Part shown: one piece after another, positions 25,225 through 40,500 of the stretch
Position numbering within the stretch: the stretch's first letter is position 1
Layout of the letters: each line of letters starts with the position of its first letter
The notes under the pieces: model-generated
What the model was told of the DNA's origin: nothing
The model's input: only the letters and a program-made list of their open reading frames with translations
Database searches by the model: none
NCBI GenBank assembly: GCA_025642075.2
Contig: JAODUO010000039.1
Location: forward strand, 83,501-147,500
DNA: 64,000 nucleotides
Source: Ridgeia piscesae
Lineage: Eukaryota > Annelida > Polychaeta > Sabellida > Siboglinidae
Direction of reading: 5' to 3'
Program-made: the position numbers and the translations under genes

Positions 25225-28200
25225 ATGGCGGATTCCGAGAAGCCCGAATCAGAGAAGGTAGGAGAGGAAACAGCTAAGGTAGTGGAGGAAACAAAAGAGG
25301 AGGCAGCGAAGCCAGCCGAGGAATCCGCTGAGAAAGTTGAGGAAAAACCCGACAAAGTCGAGGAACCGGCTGAAAAAGTCGAGGCGGTTGCAGAGCCCGT
25401 CGCTGAAGCGGCCAAAGAGACCGCACCGCCTGCCGAACCGGTGGCTGTTGCGGAGGAAAGCAAGGCCGATCAACCAGAGGAAACTGTGGAGGCTGAGCCT
25501 GAGACGCCGGGAGTGAAGGAGTCGCATGAATTCAGCGCTCCAGAATGCCAGGCCGAATCGGTGGTCGTTTACCTGGATCGAGCCGAAGTTTGCCGGTCTT
25601 TGAAAGCAACCCTGCTGCGAGGAGAGCACGAAATCATCATCAAGGACATGTCGGCGTGCATCGATGAAGAGTCCATCAGGTTAGTTATGCGTTTTATAAA
25701 TACAAAGGCAAAATTTAATTAAATATTTGGATTGAAATTATCTTCATTTGTATAACTTCTTTAGTTTATTATAACTGGCATTTATTTATGCAATAATAAT
25801 ATTAAACTAGGGGTAGTTGGTTTAAAGTTGACATCAAAATAAATTGTTATGCATAATAAGATTTTAAAGTGCATTTCAACTGATTTGATATCTAGCACCA
25901 CTCCACTCTTCCAGCAAAAGAAGTACTGACTACTGGGCACTGGCAAATGTTCAGTTGTTTTAGGGGTGCCATTAATCAGCCAATAGATGTGAGTTTGCAT
26001 TCCAGATCTACGGTCTTCTTACTGCTTTTTGTTGTGTAAATTAATACAAATTGTCTATGTGTTCATGAGCTGTGTCTTTAGACCCGTGCGCGAGCATCTG
26101 TTTTTCAATTCTGCGCATGCATATTGTATCCATCTCGTCACATCGATACGGCGGAATTACACGAGGGAGCGATGTTTTCGACATTATTAGATTTACTGGC
26201 AGCCATAGCGATATATGTCAAATTGCGAAAAAATTAAAGGCACAAAATCAGGCATACTTTTAGATGTGAGTGCTAAATGTGCAGCAGCAGAGCTGATGCA
26301 TATAAATATGCACTTTTCACGTACTTTGGGAATTGACAGCTACTAAAGATAAGACTCACGTATGGAAATCATGCGCATACGATTATCGGATGCCGTACCT
26401 TTAGGCAAATGATGCTATTTTGTGAGCTCATGTAACTGAAAATATACGCATGCACAGAAATGAATGAATGCTCTACTTTTAGACTGGCGGCCTAAACGTG
26501 GAGTACACGTAGCCACTGCCAAATCAATATCACAAAAAAAGCATTTCAATTAACATATTATATCTGTATCTTTATTACTGGTTCACTGAATCCAGCATGA
26601 AGTCTGATTTATTGACTCGTGTCTACTGAATATGTGGAAGCAGAGAAGTTACACTTGAAAGCACACCTGTAATTGGTTGGACACCCTGGTATTGTTTCAC
26701 TGAGCAGGAATTTGTGAAGCCATTTAGCTTATCAGCTCTGGTCTTTCATGTAGTATGGACAGAGGCTTAGCCTGGACGCTTGACACCTGCATGAGCTGTT
26801 GACCTTGTCCAGCTGTGTCCAGCTGATTTTACAGTATGTGGACATACTTCAGAACATAATTTTGAAATAATAGATCTCTGTTTTTCTCTTTGCCTGCAGT
26901 GTTTAGTGTTTTGCATATCATTTTAGTATCTTTCAAATTTGTGCTGTGCATATTTCATAGACACAATCGGTTGCGATAGTTTGTAAGAAATTACAGTTGT
27001 TGATAGTTCATACTAGAGCTCTGTCACAGTTGATGATACTGTATAGACATCCATTCATACTAGAGCTCTGTCATGACCACTATAAAATTAGAATGACCAA
27101 GAATGCTTGGAAAGAATGTTACATGTAGCAGGTTGTGCTTGTGAAGTCTGGACCCAGGCAGCTTTCGTCTAAGTCTGGTGTCAGTTTTCATTTACTTAGA
27201 AATTTCAGATTAAGAGTCTTAAGGGTAAGTTGCATTAGCTCTCATTTGTAGATCTGCAATTGTGTGTATTAAATTAATTTTGAGTACTTTGACGATGTTT
27301 TTGTGTAGTTATATTCTAAAAGTTAAATCAAAGTTTCGTGTCTACTCATAAATAACATGCGACTAGTGCACCGACAGTCATTTGTGGCGGCTATGTGTAG
27401 CTCGGAGATTACCGTAACAGCAGTATTATGCATCAATATTTTTTGTAGACATTTGTTTTTAAGGTTTAGTAATATCTTCTTTACCACTATGTCCATAGTC
27501 CATACTGAGACCATGCATATCTATACTTTTGCTCAGTACAAAAACCGGATGTAACATAATTATATCAGATAATATTTAATTAATCCCCTTTAGTAAGTAG
27601 CAAGGTTAATATACTGAAGATAGAGAGCATGGATGCCATTCAGTAAATCCCCTGTATTAAACAGCTACTAGGTTAATACCCTGAAGACAGACCATGCCAA
27701 GAATGAAAGCATTCATTGAACCAAGCCTTCAACACAATTGCAAGAAACTATTTAACAGGATTGTACTACCGGTATTTCTCAGTGCTCAGACAGGAGTCCG
27801 CAGTCACTATGCAAAGGTACATCCGAATTCCATTCTAATTTATGGCATTGTAAAGGGTATTAAGTGTCAAGTTGATGCCCCATTTAGCATGCCTAATGAA
27901 CCACCCCATGAAGGACACTGGTTTAGAACAACAGTGGAGCTGTGACATTGTGTTGTCACTGAAGGCTTGTGTGTACAACACATTGGTGTCTCCTTCTCAA
28001 GTTACACACCTACACACTTTTCAATGCCAGCATGTCCTAATTTGATACTGTGGTCAGTTGCACTTTTTGCACTCACTGAAATGTGCATGCAATTAAATCA
28101 TAATATGATAGGCCACTAAACTGTATTTTTGCAGATGCATATAAATTGCATTTTAATTTAAGATTTTTTATTTTAAAGATGCCACCATGAATAAATAATC

Positions 28201-31200
28201 AATTAGCTGAATTAGGAAGAACAAAGCTAAGAAGTGAATGTGAAAAAACTAATATATATAAAATATATATATATAATTATACATACATACATATATAAAT
28301 ACACACACATATATATATATATATATATAATTATATAATTATATAATTATAAAATAATATTTCTATATTATATAAAAAAGCAAAGGATGTTTTATAATGT
28401 TTAGTATGATGACATGTTGCTTTAGTATTTTGTCAGCAATTGATAAACTTGCAGTGTTATACGTGGTGGTTAGCTTAGTGAAATCTAGACATACAGTATT
28501 CATATCAGCTTACTAGACAGTGACTTTAATATTGACAGTGTTTCTGCCAAGTGTATTCACGTACTTGATGTAGGCTGGAGCCAGACGGGCAGAGACAGCC
28601 CAGACTTAAATGACACGTAGCAAATTGCAATAATAATTGGTTGTTGTTGTTCCATGTCAAAACAATCACTCAAAAATCACCCAACCTCAGTTTTCATGAA
28701 ATGTTGTACAGTTGTTTGTTAACACGAAAACATAAAAACACAAATAAAAAAATCTAGGACAAGTATTAAGTTTGGAGATATAGCTCACTGAACTTTGCCA
28801 CCCGTTATATAAGCATCCATAACTCTGCTTCCTAATTTAATAAAGCCAGGAAGGGCTGTACTAGATTTAGCTTGTCTGAACATTAAATTATTATTTGTCC
28901 GTCATAATACCTTCAGGGATTCTTGAGCAATGATATTGGTTGCTGTCGGAAATAATTAGACAATACTTTATTTGGTATTGTGTCAATATTCAGTTACCTA
29001 TATCTTCAGTAATAATAGTCATTTAAATTTAACAGGTCTATCTATTTTTTTATTTGCAGTTTTAATGTTCTCATCAGAGCCAACGACTGTTAAATTTCTT
29101 CAAAATATTTTAGTTGAGGGATGCAGAAATGACATAAAAGTGATTGATTTGACATAAAATATCCTTTGAACTTGCATACTAACAACATTACTATAATGTA
29201 TGTGGCTACTGGCCACCCATAGCCAGTATAATTGTCCCAAGAACTGAATCTCAAATTTGTTAGTCATAAAATGATGCATAATTTAAGGTTTTAGCAATGT
29301 CCAAGAAGCTGTTTTACTTTACAACTTTGAAGATCCAGAAAACCATGAAATGTTTCAATACTTTTCGAGACAAATACCATCATTGTCACTGGTACCAATG
29401 CAGATGCTGGTGTTTACTTGTGTCCAAGTCATCACCCTGGAAAAATATATATTTAAAGCATAGTTATTTAATTTATTATGTGCAGCTTTGACTTGAGATA
29501 AACACATATCACAACTTTTCAGGTCACCCATATCCAGACGAAATGAAGAAATGCTGAGTTGTGCCCACATTGTATTATTTACTACCAAGTCATGTCTTGC
29601 CTAGTGGCCATGTTAGTATCATGCCCTACATCTAATAAATTAAGTTTTCACTACCGGCATACCCAAGTGTGTTTTCAAGAGCATGTCACAAGCGAAGTGG
29701 TATGGGCCGGATTCAGGCTACGGTGTCATCCAGTGTCAGCTGCTACGCGCCATTACCATGTACCAAATTGCTGACATTTTATGCAACTTTGGGGGCACTG
29801 TATGTGACAGTCTACCTCCTCCCAGACAATATCCGTCTTGGCGATATTGTAGAAAATGAGTGGTGAACAACTGTCCAGAGGTCACCACTGTTACAGTGGG
29901 ATTTATGCACGATAAATTGTTTGCCAGTCACAGATGTTTTGGTACACGTGCATGTTAAGTGTTAACTTGCATATATTTGTTGAGCTGTGAGAACTACAGA
30001 AACATGCCTGGCATCCATTTTGGAAAACTTTTACTCCTTATATGTTAACAATCTACCACCCATCCATTGATATTTCTACCTGTCCAAATGATTTGTGGAC
30101 GGGTCTCTATATTTGGATGGGTAAAACCCGTTGTGGACAGGTAGAAATATGGGTGGACAGGTGGTGGATGGGTAAAAAATGAAGGCGCAAGTCGTCCAAA
30201 ACCAGATATTGTCAGTTGTGCCTTAAAAATGGATGTGCATGTTTGTAGTTTATTTCAAGTCAGGACGCACATCTCAACTGGGTTACGGTGTTTAACATCT
30301 ATGTGTCCATCAAAACAATGTGACTAGCAAACATTTGATTCTGCATAAAACCCAGTGTGACAGTAAACGTAAGACTGATGGGACATGATTGTTGTATAAA
30401 CTGTTCTATCCAGGCGTAACCTATCACTAACGCGGTGAGTTCTCGGTTCAGTGAGGTCATAGTGACAAATGGCAGGTTTATTGCGTGTGTGGAGTATTGG
30501 CTGCCCTCCGTAGACACCTGATGGAAGGAATCTGTAGGTTTTAGTGCCCAATCAAAAACATGTAATTTTGGTGAACCACAATTTTATGTGCAACATCGTC
30601 TGCCCATAAAACCTACAGCAAGTGTACGTCTCCTACGGTGAGGGAACTATTTAATATTTGAGGGGGCTGAGGCTTCACAAAAAACCCAACTGCCCCTGGA
30701 AGCTTACCAAACACTTTCAGGTACCTACGCCCCATTGCTTATCACAAATCATTAACTGCCCACTTGAGGTTTAACACAAACCCCCAACTGCCCCCCTCCC
30801 GAGGCTTACAAAAAACCAACAACTGCACCGTTGAGGATTACCAGATTACACTGACTAAAACCTAAATTGTACACCGCGAGGATTTGAAAAACACCATGAC
30901 AGTAGACAAATGATACACCAACCGTTGCAATAAAAGTATATCTGACATCATTAATTTCAATCACATTCACTGGAGGGGCATATCTATGTCTTCCCTTGAG
31001 AACTGAGATACATTTCGGAGGCAGAGCGCTCTTTTTTCGGTGGTTCCCCTATGCCCCAGACTAACACAGGGCTTTGTAGATTTCTATTTTGATGAAATCA
31101 CCACCTGTGAAGTTGTGGATCTACTTTGATGAAACAAACACCTGGTGAGCTACAGCCAGGGGGTGGAACATGATACTTCCTGGTCTCCAGGGCGACACAA

Positions 31201-34200
31201 AACCAACTGAACCACCCTATTAGTGCAACAATGGCATCCATGCAACATCTTACTTATCAACTTAAATATATCAACACAACTCCCTAGCCCCCATGTCATC
31301 AATCTGCCCCAGGGGGTGATGAAAGGGTCAGGACCTGGTACCCTAATCAGCTAAAGTGTCAAGTGTGCTTGTAGTTCAACAGAGACAGATATTCCCATAG
31401 GACTAAACCTGCACTTGTCCCCTAACATCTGCCCTGTATTTTATGGGTCAGGTGCTGTGGTTGACTTTGTAATTGTGCACTGTTATCTTTGGAATGCATG
31501 ATTGGCTGGCGTGTGTATACTTGTGTATGTGTGTGAGCTTGTGTGTGTGTGGTATGTCTAGTGTGGTACAGAGAGCCAGAGGCACACTGCAGACTCCAAG
31601 CCATCAGATAGTCTACTGCAGATATCATCATGATATAATGGGATGCACAGAATGCATAGAGCAGGCCTGACTGCAGCTCAGGTTACTTGCCCAGAGCTAA
31701 GCAAATTGTTGAGTTGGTTGATGAAGATAAGACAGTAAAATTATTAACTGGAAGGATGACAACTGCAAGGGAAGAGATTGAATACGGGAGAAATCAGGGT
31801 GTAACCATTTACCCCAAGTTACTGTACAGTCACTGTGCTAGGGTGCAGCTAACTGTTCTGGTACACAGCAGACATGGGATATTCTGAGATAGATTCACTA
31901 AAATAAATGCCACAAATAAACAAGTAAAATGATAACATTAACCATTTAAGTAATATAAAATTGCTGTAGAGCCTTGTCCCACTACGGAATGTGTAGAGTT
32001 TGTTCACTGAGAAGCCAGGGTCAGAGAGCAATCACAGCTTTTACTGGAGAAACATTCCACACAGTTGCAATCCCAGGCAGTCACCATTAAGTTGTAGTCC
32101 AGTGTCCAAGTCTGTGTTTTAACCATGTACTGCACATGTTTATTGTGTGAAAAAACTGCGTTTATAACTCATATCCACTTTTGGGATCATTCACAAATTA
32201 TGTTAGTCACTGCACTAAAGCAATTTGTAACAGTACCAGTATACAGGATTACTATAACAAAATCTGCCTTATGCTTTTATTGTGCATTTTTTCTGCATCA
32301 CCTATTGCTACATTTGATATAATATCATCACTCTAAAGGAATAAACTAGATCAGCTGACTATTTTGTAAAATTAATTTGAATTCAAGCAAACTAAAATTT
32401 GGAAAACAAACATGGAAAAATTGCTACCTAATCAAATGGTTAAGTAAACTCTTGTGGAGATTTTAATAAAAGTTTGTGTTATTACTAAACATCCATCATT
32501 GTCTGTCTTTTATGCAATATGCACAATGTCAGTCACAGTACAATTAGAAAATGCCCAGTCATTGTAAACACCAACATCATTCTAAATATGATAAGACTTC
32601 TGCTTCTCCAGGTTGGGGTGTAGGGTAGCAAGCTGGGGCAGCTAAGATAACAGACAAGCGACAGGGTCAGGGGGTAAATAAGACTTTCCCACGGATTTGT
32701 CACCTCTGGTGACAGATGTCGGCAGCGTCTACACTATGTGCGCTGGAGTGTGACCTAATTGTAATCTGACGATTGTAGGCGGCTATAGGAATGTTCTACA
32801 CCTCGCTGGAGTTGGTGGCCATTGATAAACGAGGGTCATGTTGGCATCCAGTTGATGGTTTCCTATTGAAACCATGTGAAACATTGCTGTAGGAAATGTT
32901 GTGCCACGAGAAATGCACCGTTTGAATGTGTTTGTGCTTGGCAGCTCATAAAGATGCCCAGCTGGTGTTTTATGTGAGTGAGTTATGAGAAGGGGTTGTT
33001 GCAAACAGTGATTGTGGGGGTCAAAGGCCAAACATACCCCAGGGTGATTGGCATTTATGTGTGTGAGTGTGTGTGTGTGTGTGGGTCCACCTGTGTGTGT
33101 GTGGGGGGGAGGTTTGCAGCAAAGTGGAACAAATGGGGATAAAGTTTGCTTGTGTAATAATTAATGATATCTACACAGTCACCTGGACACATGTTCACCA
33201 TCTGTTCCATGTTATCTGTGCATCTGAGAGCAAGTGTACTTCTTTCCAGTTGTTTTGTGTGTGCTAATGACTATATGTTTATCATTTATGTTGTGGTAAT
33301 GTACTAAACTAGACACAGTTTGTCATTAATAATATATTTATATCTAGCTTTGCTCATCAAACAGCTGTCCTGTTAAATATTCAACAGACTTGTACGACAT
33401 CATTTAAATTTGTATGCAACATTGAATTGACACCCACGTCCTGCATCTTTAGCTCAATAACTATGTAGACTGTGCAGAAGGTTAATTGTAATATTGGTGA
33501 ATATGTTTACAAGAATGACAAATTTGGTGAGCATTTATTAGAACAGTTTGATCTCATGTCGGTTGTTTTATTTTATGTTTTGTATAATTTAGACAGCACT
33601 TGATATTTGCTGACATTTTGGGGAAGAAAATTTGTCTATAGTTTTGTGTCTGTTTAGGCTTATTAAATTTGATCTGGAAGGCAGATTTAGAATTAGCACA
33701 GGACTGGTGAGGAATACGGTTGACTGCATTCCTTTTGGTTGCTTTTCACAATTTAGCTTTTCAAATTATAGCCTTCGGTTTTTGTTTAAAAAAAATTGAC
33801 ATTCCTGTAAACAAAAAAGTGACATTGATAACGTTGACTATTTATTTATCCTGGGGTATAACAACAACTCCCCAACTGACAGCACCAGGGGTCCCTCCTT
33901 CTTGCCTGGGTAATTAAATTAGTTTTATTGCCCCAGTTTACTGAGGCTCAGAAGTAAATGAATGCCAGACCCTAGGAGTAGTGGTTTTGTCAGGACAAAT
34001 AGAGTCAGTAATTTCTGCATGGTTCAACACATCCCAATGAATTTAAACTTTCCAGAAGAGTCAAGCTGGTGTTTGCCTGAATACGTGTGTCAATATAAAG
34101 CACTCTGGCCATCCTGCCATCGTAAGTGGCCAGATGTGTTGTATAGGAATCGAAATTTACCTTTATGTATTGGGCCACTTATTCTGTGCAAATATTCCTG

Positions 34201-34446
34201 TAGAGCCACTTGCAGATGCACAGGTGCAAGTTGTCTGTGTGTGTCTTCACTTGCTTGGCATTGATCCGGTCAGGTTTCCTCATTAGTGGACTTCAGCTCC
34301 TGAGTTTTACCCCCTCCCTTTTCTGAGTGCTTGGACAGTTGCTCACTGGACAGCTGCTTGTGAAGGAAATAAAAAGTGGATAGAGCTGTTCAATGGACAG
34401 CATAGAGGCAACTAAAGTTATACAACAAATATATATATATATATGG

Positions 34447-34523
<77 letters not shown>

Positions 34524-37500
34524 AGAGGGGAGAGGGGGAGAGATCTAGTTTTAGCTTACTTTTCATGTAATGTTGTAATAAGTACATGAAATGAACATGT
34601 AAGCTTAATTGACGGTAGAAATAGTTATTATCATTGACCAGTGTTAACAACTGTCTAGTAAGCATTTTATTTGACCGCTTAACAACTGTCTGGTGAGCAA
34701 CGGTCAGTAATTCCTTCTCAGTGCAAGGGACTGTATGCACAGTTTTCGAATGGTTGAACGAAAACATGGACAATTGCTCAGTGGAAATAAAATAGTTTAC
34801 ATGCATTATTTATAAAAGGCAGATGTATCAGAATTTACATTCATAATTACCAGGGTTATGGTTATTATTACTGTTAGCGAAAAAGGACTCATTACATTTA
34901 TGGAATTGTCTTGTCACTGTGTGTTCACCTTTTCATTTGACATCTACCCCTCAGGTAGGCAACGGTCCACTGGGCAAATTTACCACTGGGTGACTGTCCA
35001 CTGGGCAACTTTCCACTATATACAACTGTCCACTGGGCTACTGTGGATGGATGACCAACCAGCTGGGCCTCCTGCCTGTTGTGTGTACATTTCTCCCTGC
35101 CACACAGACCTGTACATGTTGGCCCCGTCCCCAGACACCAACCCTGGAGCAGTAAACATAAGACTATTTTAAAACATATCCATCAATGTCAACACCCCAG
35201 TCTAGGTTATATTTATTCCATGGCAGAAGTGGGGCAGTTGGGGCTGGGAGAGATTATCTAGACCATTAGTAGACTACTTCAAGGGTCCATGGAATACTAC
35301 ATGGTATCAGTGGCCAGTGTTTTACAGCTGGGTCTGCCTCGGTCAGATATCTCTTGTTTGACACAAGCCTTCTGGTGCAGACCTCCTGACTTGTGGATCC
35401 AGTGCATAAACGTGTGGCTCTGGTATCAAGTGCCCACTACTGCCAAGTGCAATCATAAAAATTGATGCATTTATCCTAAGCAGGCAGAGGCAAGAATGTG
35501 TCGTGTGGTGTCGTAGCTTCTTGATATTGTACGCCAGATTTTCCGGTCCTAGATTAACCCGCCAGATATAAAGTTTAATGAGTAGCATTTTATTAGAAGA
35601 ATACTTGCAGCAAAAGTAGCAAAACATAAACATTCCACAGTCAGCTTTTAGAGTCTTCCTGGCGTTGAGGTACTAAAGTAAAATGACCATTTAATGGTTG
35701 CTCATGAATTAGCAAATGTTTCTGCAAGGTCACATCCATACTTGTGCATGCACACACACGCACATGCATATATGAAGATCCTGGAACAAAAAAGATGTTC
35801 CAGGTATACATAAATAATTTGACATAAATAATTTGACATAATCTATTACAAATCTACTGTAAGGCAATGTTCATATTACAATGTTAATAATCTCAATGTT
35901 TTGATCCCTGTGTAGTTGAAAGTAAATATATCACGTTTTAATCTATTAATAAGGAAATGTAACATTTTCACATTGCTATTGTAATTGATCATACTAAGCT
36001 GTTTAAACATTTTTTATTGACCATAGAAAATTATATATATTGGTAATTTTTTTCTGATGACATTCTGTGATAGCATATTGGCTCAGGAGTAAAGCTTCAG
36101 ACTCTCAACTAAGAGAACTCAGGTCGAATCCTGTGTTGTAGTGTTAAACCTTGGGCAAGTTCCTTTTCAATCTACATCCCTCCAGTTCACTCAGATGCAT
36201 AAATGTGTACCTGGCTATAAACAGTGATGGATATATGTACGACCAGCCTTCACGCATTAATTGCAGCATGACTGGATGCTTCCCAGAGAAGTTGAGATGC
36301 TTTTTGATTGAATAGGTCCACCAGGGAACGGAAATGTAAAATGCTTTGAGCAGTCCTGATGACTGGATTCTGCGTTATATAATAACTTATCTTTATTTTA
36401 TTTCTTAGATTTTTACTCTGTCACCTATAAGTATTAACCTAACTGACTGTGTTGTTGTCTCCTGTATTCATATAACAGACTGTGTTGTTGTCTCATGTAT
36501 TCACCTAACCGACTGTGCTGTTGTCTCCTGTATTCACCTAACCGACTGTGTTGTTGTCTCCTGTATTCACCTAACTGACTGTGTTGTTGTCTCCTGTATT
36601 CACCTAACCGACTGTGTTGTTGTCTCCTGTATTCACCTAACCGACTGTGTTGTTGTCTCCTGTATTCACCTAACTGACTGTGTTGTTGTCTCCTGTATTC
36701 ACCTAACTGACTGTGCTGTTGTCTCCTGTATTCATATAACAGACTGTGTTGTTGTCTCATGTATTCACCTAACCGACTGTGCTGTTGTCTCCTGTATTCA
36801 CCTAATTGACTGTGTTGTTGTCTCCTGTATTCACCTAACTGACTGTGTTGTTGTCTCCTGTATTCACCTAACTGACTGTGTTGTTGTCTCCTGTATTCAC
36901 CTAACTGACTGTGTTGTTGTCTCCTGTATTCACCTAACCGACTGTGTTGTTTTCTCCTGTATTCACATAACCGACTGTGTTGTTGTCTCATGTATTCACC
37001 TAACCGACTGTGCTGTTGTCTCCTGTATTCACCTAATTGACTGTGTTGTTGTCTCCTGTATTCACATAACCGACTGTGCTGTTGTCTCCTGTATTCACCT
37101 AATTGACTGTGTTGTTGTCTCATGTATTCACCTAACCGACTGTGCTGTTGTCTCCTGTATTCACCTAACCGACTGTGTTGTTGTCTCCTGTATTCACATA
37201 ACCGACTGTGCTGTTGTCTCCTGTATTCACCTAATTGACTGTGTTGTTGTCTCCTGTATTCACCTAACTGACTGTGTTGTTGTCTCCTGTATTCACCTAA
37301 CTGACTGTGTTGTTGTCTCCTGTATTCACCTAATTGACTGTGCTGTTGTCTCCTGTATTCACCTAATTGACTGTGTTGTTGTCTCCTGTATTCACCTAAC
37401 TGACTGTGTTGTTGTCTCCTGTATTCACCTAACTGACTGTGTTGTTGTCTCCTGTATTCACATAACCGACTGTGTTGTTGTCTCATGTATTCACCTAACC

Positions 37501-40500
37501 GACTGTGCTGTTGTCTCCTGTATTCACCTAATTGACTGTGTTGTTGTCTCCTGTATTCACCTAACCGACTGTGTTGTTGTCTCCTGTATTCACCTAACTG
37601 ACTGTTGTTATCTCCTGTATTCACCTAACTGACTGTGTTGTTGTCTCCTGTATTCACCTAACTGACTGTTGTTATCTCCTGTATTCACCTAACTGACTGT
37701 TGTTGTTGTCTCATGTATTCACCTAACTGACTGTGTTGTTGTCTCCTGTATTCACCTAACTGACTGTTGTTGTTATCTCCTGTATTCACCTAACTGACTG
37801 TTGTTGTTGTCTCCTGTATTCACCTAACTGACTGTGCTGTTGTCTCCTGTATTCACCTAACGACTGTGTTGTTGTCTCCTGTATTCACCTAACTGACTGT
37901 TGTTATCTCCTGTATTCACCTAACTGACTGTGTTGTTGTCTCCTGTATTCACCTAACTGACTGTTGTTGTTATCTCCTGTATTCACCTAACTGACTGTTG
38001 TTGTTGTCTCATGTATTCACCTAACTGACTGTGCTGTTGTCTCCTGTATTCACCTAACTGATTGTGTTGTTGTCTCCTGTATTCACCTAACTGACTGTTG
38101 TTGTTATCTCCTGTATTCACCTAACTGACTGTGTTGTTGTCTCCTGTATTCACCTAACTGACTGTGTTGTTGTCTCCTGTATTCACCTAACTGACTGTTG
38201 TTGTTGTCTCCTGTATTCACCTAACTGACTGTTGTTATCTCCTGTATTCACCTAACTGACTTGTTTGTTATCTCCTGTATTCACCTAACTGACTGTGTTG
38301 TTATCTCCTGTATTCACCTAACTGACTGTGTTGTTGTCTCCTGTATTCACCTAACTGACTGTGTTGTTGTCTCCTGTATTCACCTAACTGACTGTTGTTG
38401 TTGCTCCTGTATTCACCTAACTGACTGTTGTTATCTCCTGTATTCACCTAACTGACTGTTGTTATCTCCTGTATTCACCTAACTGACTGTGTTGTTGTCT
38501 CCTGTATTCACCTAACTGACTGTGTTGTTGTCTCCTGTATTCACCTAACTGACTGTGTTGTTGTCTCCTGTATTCACCTAACTGACTGTTGTTATCTCCT
38601 GTATTCACCTAACTGACTGTTGTTATCTCCTGTATTCACCTAACTGACTGTTGTTATCTCCTGTATTCACCTAACTGACTGTGTTGTTGTCTCCTGTATT
38701 CACCTAACTGACTGTTGTTGTCTCCTGTATTCACCTAACTGACTGTTGTTATCTCCTGTATTCACCTAACTGACTGTTGTTGTCTCCTGTATTCACCTAA
38801 CTGACTGTTGTTATCTCCTGTATTCACCTAACTGACTGTTGTTATCTCCTGTATTCACCTAACTGACTGTGTTGTTGTCTCCTGTATTCACCTAACTGAC
38901 TGTTGTTGTCTCCTGTATTCACCTAACTGACTGTTGTTATCTCCTGTATTCACCTAACTGACTGTTGTTATCTCCTGTATTCACCTAACTGACTGTTGTT
39001 GTCTCCTGTATTCACCTAACTGACTGTGTTGTCTCCTGTATTCACCTAACTGACTGTTGTTATCTCCTGTATTCACCTAACTGACTGTTGTTGTTGTCTC
39101 CTGTATTCACCTAACTGACTGTGCTGTTGTCTCCTGTATTCACCTAACCGACTGTGCTGTTGTCTACTGTATTCACCTAACCAACTGTTGTTGTTGTCTC
39201 CTGTATTCACCTAACTGACTGTTGTTGTTGTCTCCTGTATTCACCTAACTGACTGTTGTTCTTGTTGTCTCCTGTATTCACCTAACTGACTGTGTTGTTG
39301 TCTCCTATATTCACCTAACCGACTGTGTTGTTGTCTCCTGTATACACCTAACCGACTGTGTTGTTGTCTCCTGTATTCACCTAACCGACTGTGCTGTTGT
39401 CTCCTGTATTCACCTAACCGACTGTGTTGTTGTCTCCTGTATTCATCTAACTGATTGTGTTGTTGTGCCATCAGAGTTGAGGGCAGTGGCTCAGCCACCA
39501 TCTCGGAGGTGTCCTTCCAGAAGAAGTTTATCCCGAGTCACCAGCTGGAGCCGGACAAGCAGCAGGAGAAGGCTGAACAGCTGAAGCAGGAGATGAAGGA
39601 CGCTGTCAACGACATGAAGATCTTGCAGGCGAAGAAAGTGCGACTCTCCAAACAGAGGCAGGTGTTGGATGGGCTCGCTGATAAACTGGTGACACCAGAG
39701 TCTGCCGGCAAGGTAGGTTGGCTTGTGTGGGATTTAATAATTAAACAGGTGTGAAGAGTGAATAATGTATATAATGTATATGTTACGTTTTGATTAGGAC
39801 ACCATGTTTGTCAAAAGTTGTTGATTTACGAAAACTGTTATTGAAAGAAACACTGTGTTCACAAAAATGGTATATGATAGTAATCATAATATTAAATAAT
39901 CATAACTTATTGTTTTTAGTATGGCATGTTTCCTTGCCGACTAAAAACAATCGCTGTGTGAAATAATCAATAAAATGATGTTATTGTAAATGAAGTAGTC
40001 ATGTCAATGGATCATGCATGCACGCACACACGCACGCACGCACACACAGTGGCACAGCTGACCGGTGATCGGCTGACATGACCTGACAGGTTTTTGATGA
40101 TTTATTTATGTCAGAAATAAAGGGAATACTGCGGTACAAGCCCACCAGCAATTACGAAAATTACCATTAATTTATTTATATATGTTTATTTCTGGATGAA
40201 ACTCACATCAGCTATTAGTATAGCATTCATGGGTAGTTGTTGTCATTGGTTTTATTGTGCTGTTGCATTAAAACTTGTATGTACATATATGTACGAAAGC
40301 ATATTTATTTCCTGACTAGTACATAACACTAATGAAGGTAACATTCATTAAAACACCTTCAGTTAACTTAGGGTCTTTGCGCAGGTGAAATTAGTACAGC
40401 AGAAATAAATTAAGTTGACAAATTTAATTCAGTAGTGTTTGGTGTGTTGTTGCAAGTATCACAAGATAGGAAATTTAAAGTATGCACAACTACGTGCAAG

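Larger units (their letters stand above)
25680..36070 (+). other. Intron 1, main part (no gene recognised)
   Basis: The first intron spans 25680-39474. Its first 10 kb holds no convincing nested gene on either strand. It contains small repeats: a direct repeat TCATACTAGAGCTCTGTCA at ~27010 and ~27050, TA-rich runs at 28253-28350, an inverted repeat at 30070-30150 and degenerate tandem units at 30660-30900. Confidence 0.5.

Noticed and set aside
25249..25629. 126-codon - strand ORF over exon 1 of the DUF4139 gene
   Set aside because: Shadow of the strongly coding + strand.
36071..36135. tRNA gene suggested by A- and B-box motifs (also at 41629 and 53940)
   Set aside because: The boxes head SINE copies with a common non-tRNA body and tail, and no cloverleaf is complete.
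36434..37624. 396-codon - strand ORF of EYRRQQHSQLG repeats
   Set aside because: Frame stays open only because the 33-bp unit is a multiple of three. It lies antisense in an intron, at a splice acceptor, with no non-repeat coding sequence.
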